Shown here piece by piece: positions 38,146 through 38,221 of a stretch of 38,221 nt of DNA. The translations under genes were made by a program, and so were the position numbers. This DNA comes from Pseudomonas nitroreducens TX1. Lineage in GTDB: Bacteria > Pseudomonadota > Gammaproteobacteria > Pseudomonadales > Pseudomonadaceae. The notes under the pieces are model-generated. The model saw only the letters and a program-made list of their open reading frames with translations. It was not told the origin of the DNA and did no database searches. Within the stretch, counting starts at the first letter, position 1. Each line of letters opens with the position of its first letter. The stretch lies in assembly GCF_000313755.1 (NCBI RefSeq), contig NZ_AMZB01000059.1, forward strand, positions 1 through 38,221. The letters are read 5' to 3'.

Positions 38146-38221
38146 CGAGGAGGTAGACGCTGGCGCTGAGCGGCCTGCGGCTGGGAAATTACGCTACTGC
38201 TGCATCATCGGTGTGTGGGCG

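Overview
The window reads as most of a lambda-like temperate siphophage genome (a prophage or phage contig) from a high-G+C gammaproteobacterium, most likely Pseudomonas. The basis is the overall G+C-rich codon use, a DUF1654-like protein (a family I know mainly from Pseudomonas), Pseudomonas-phage-type small early proteins, and the full lambda order of regulation, replication, antiterminator Q, terminase, head, tail, fibre and lysis genes. No integrase, excisionase or recombinase lies inside the window, so at least one end, probably the left arm, continues outside.

Layout. 1-1720: a small zinc-finger-like protein, a convergent PP-loop (PAPS-reductase-like) enzyme and two tiny coupled ORFs. 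1705-4300: a leftward early operon of small proteins. It is read from a strong promoter (TTGACA-17-TATTGT) buried in three repressor-like operators, with an rrn-like boxA in a long leader. 4392-5145: two rightward small genes. The first (DUF1654-like) has a near-ideal LexA box just before its Shine-Dalgarno. 5182-7830: a leftward two-gene cassette of visibly lower G+C, an OLD-like AAA-ATPase/TOPRIM protein plus a D12-class adenine methyltransferase. It lies beyond the CI repressor, the place occupied by rexAB in lambda. 7929-9030: CI-like S24 repressor, divergent promoter region and Cro-like protein. The operators are of the same family as at the leftward promoter, so the pair mirrors lambda OL/OR.

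9094-13484: CII-like regulator, Rha/KilAC antirepressor-like protein, DnaT-like and lambda-P-like replication proteins (with iteron-like GTCACGC repeats inside the first), small ORFs, NinG and antiterminator Q. A promoter and intrinsic terminator directly after Q resemble PR'-tR'. 13654-15162: YodC-like protein, holin and a conserved phage protein. 15163-15368: a cos-like segment. 15369-24702: Nu1/GpA terminase, gpW, portal, a protease-major capsid fusion with an internal start, DUF2190-like protein, connectors, tail tube, a secreted-protein moron and a tail chaperone with an apparent -1 frameshift extension. 24706-35118: tape measure, tail-tip proteins and a fibre ending in an S74 chaperone domain. 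35178-36315: endolysin-like protein and Rz/Rz1 spanins. 36608-37985: a leftward SRAP-containing pair behind a second LexA box.

How it fits together. CI and Cro would share the OL and OR operators. DNA damage would inactivate CI through RecA-stimulated self-cleavage. The same signal would relieve LexA from two phage gene groups (the DUF1654-like gene and the SRAP pair), so part of the prophage is wired directly to the host SOS response. Q would open the single late transcript covering lysis, packaging and morphogenesis. Cargo-like genes (OLD-like nuclease plus methyltransferase, the secreted DUF4124 protein and the SRAP pair) are the main candidates for functions benefiting the lysogen. All functional statements are from reading the sequence; no database search was possible.
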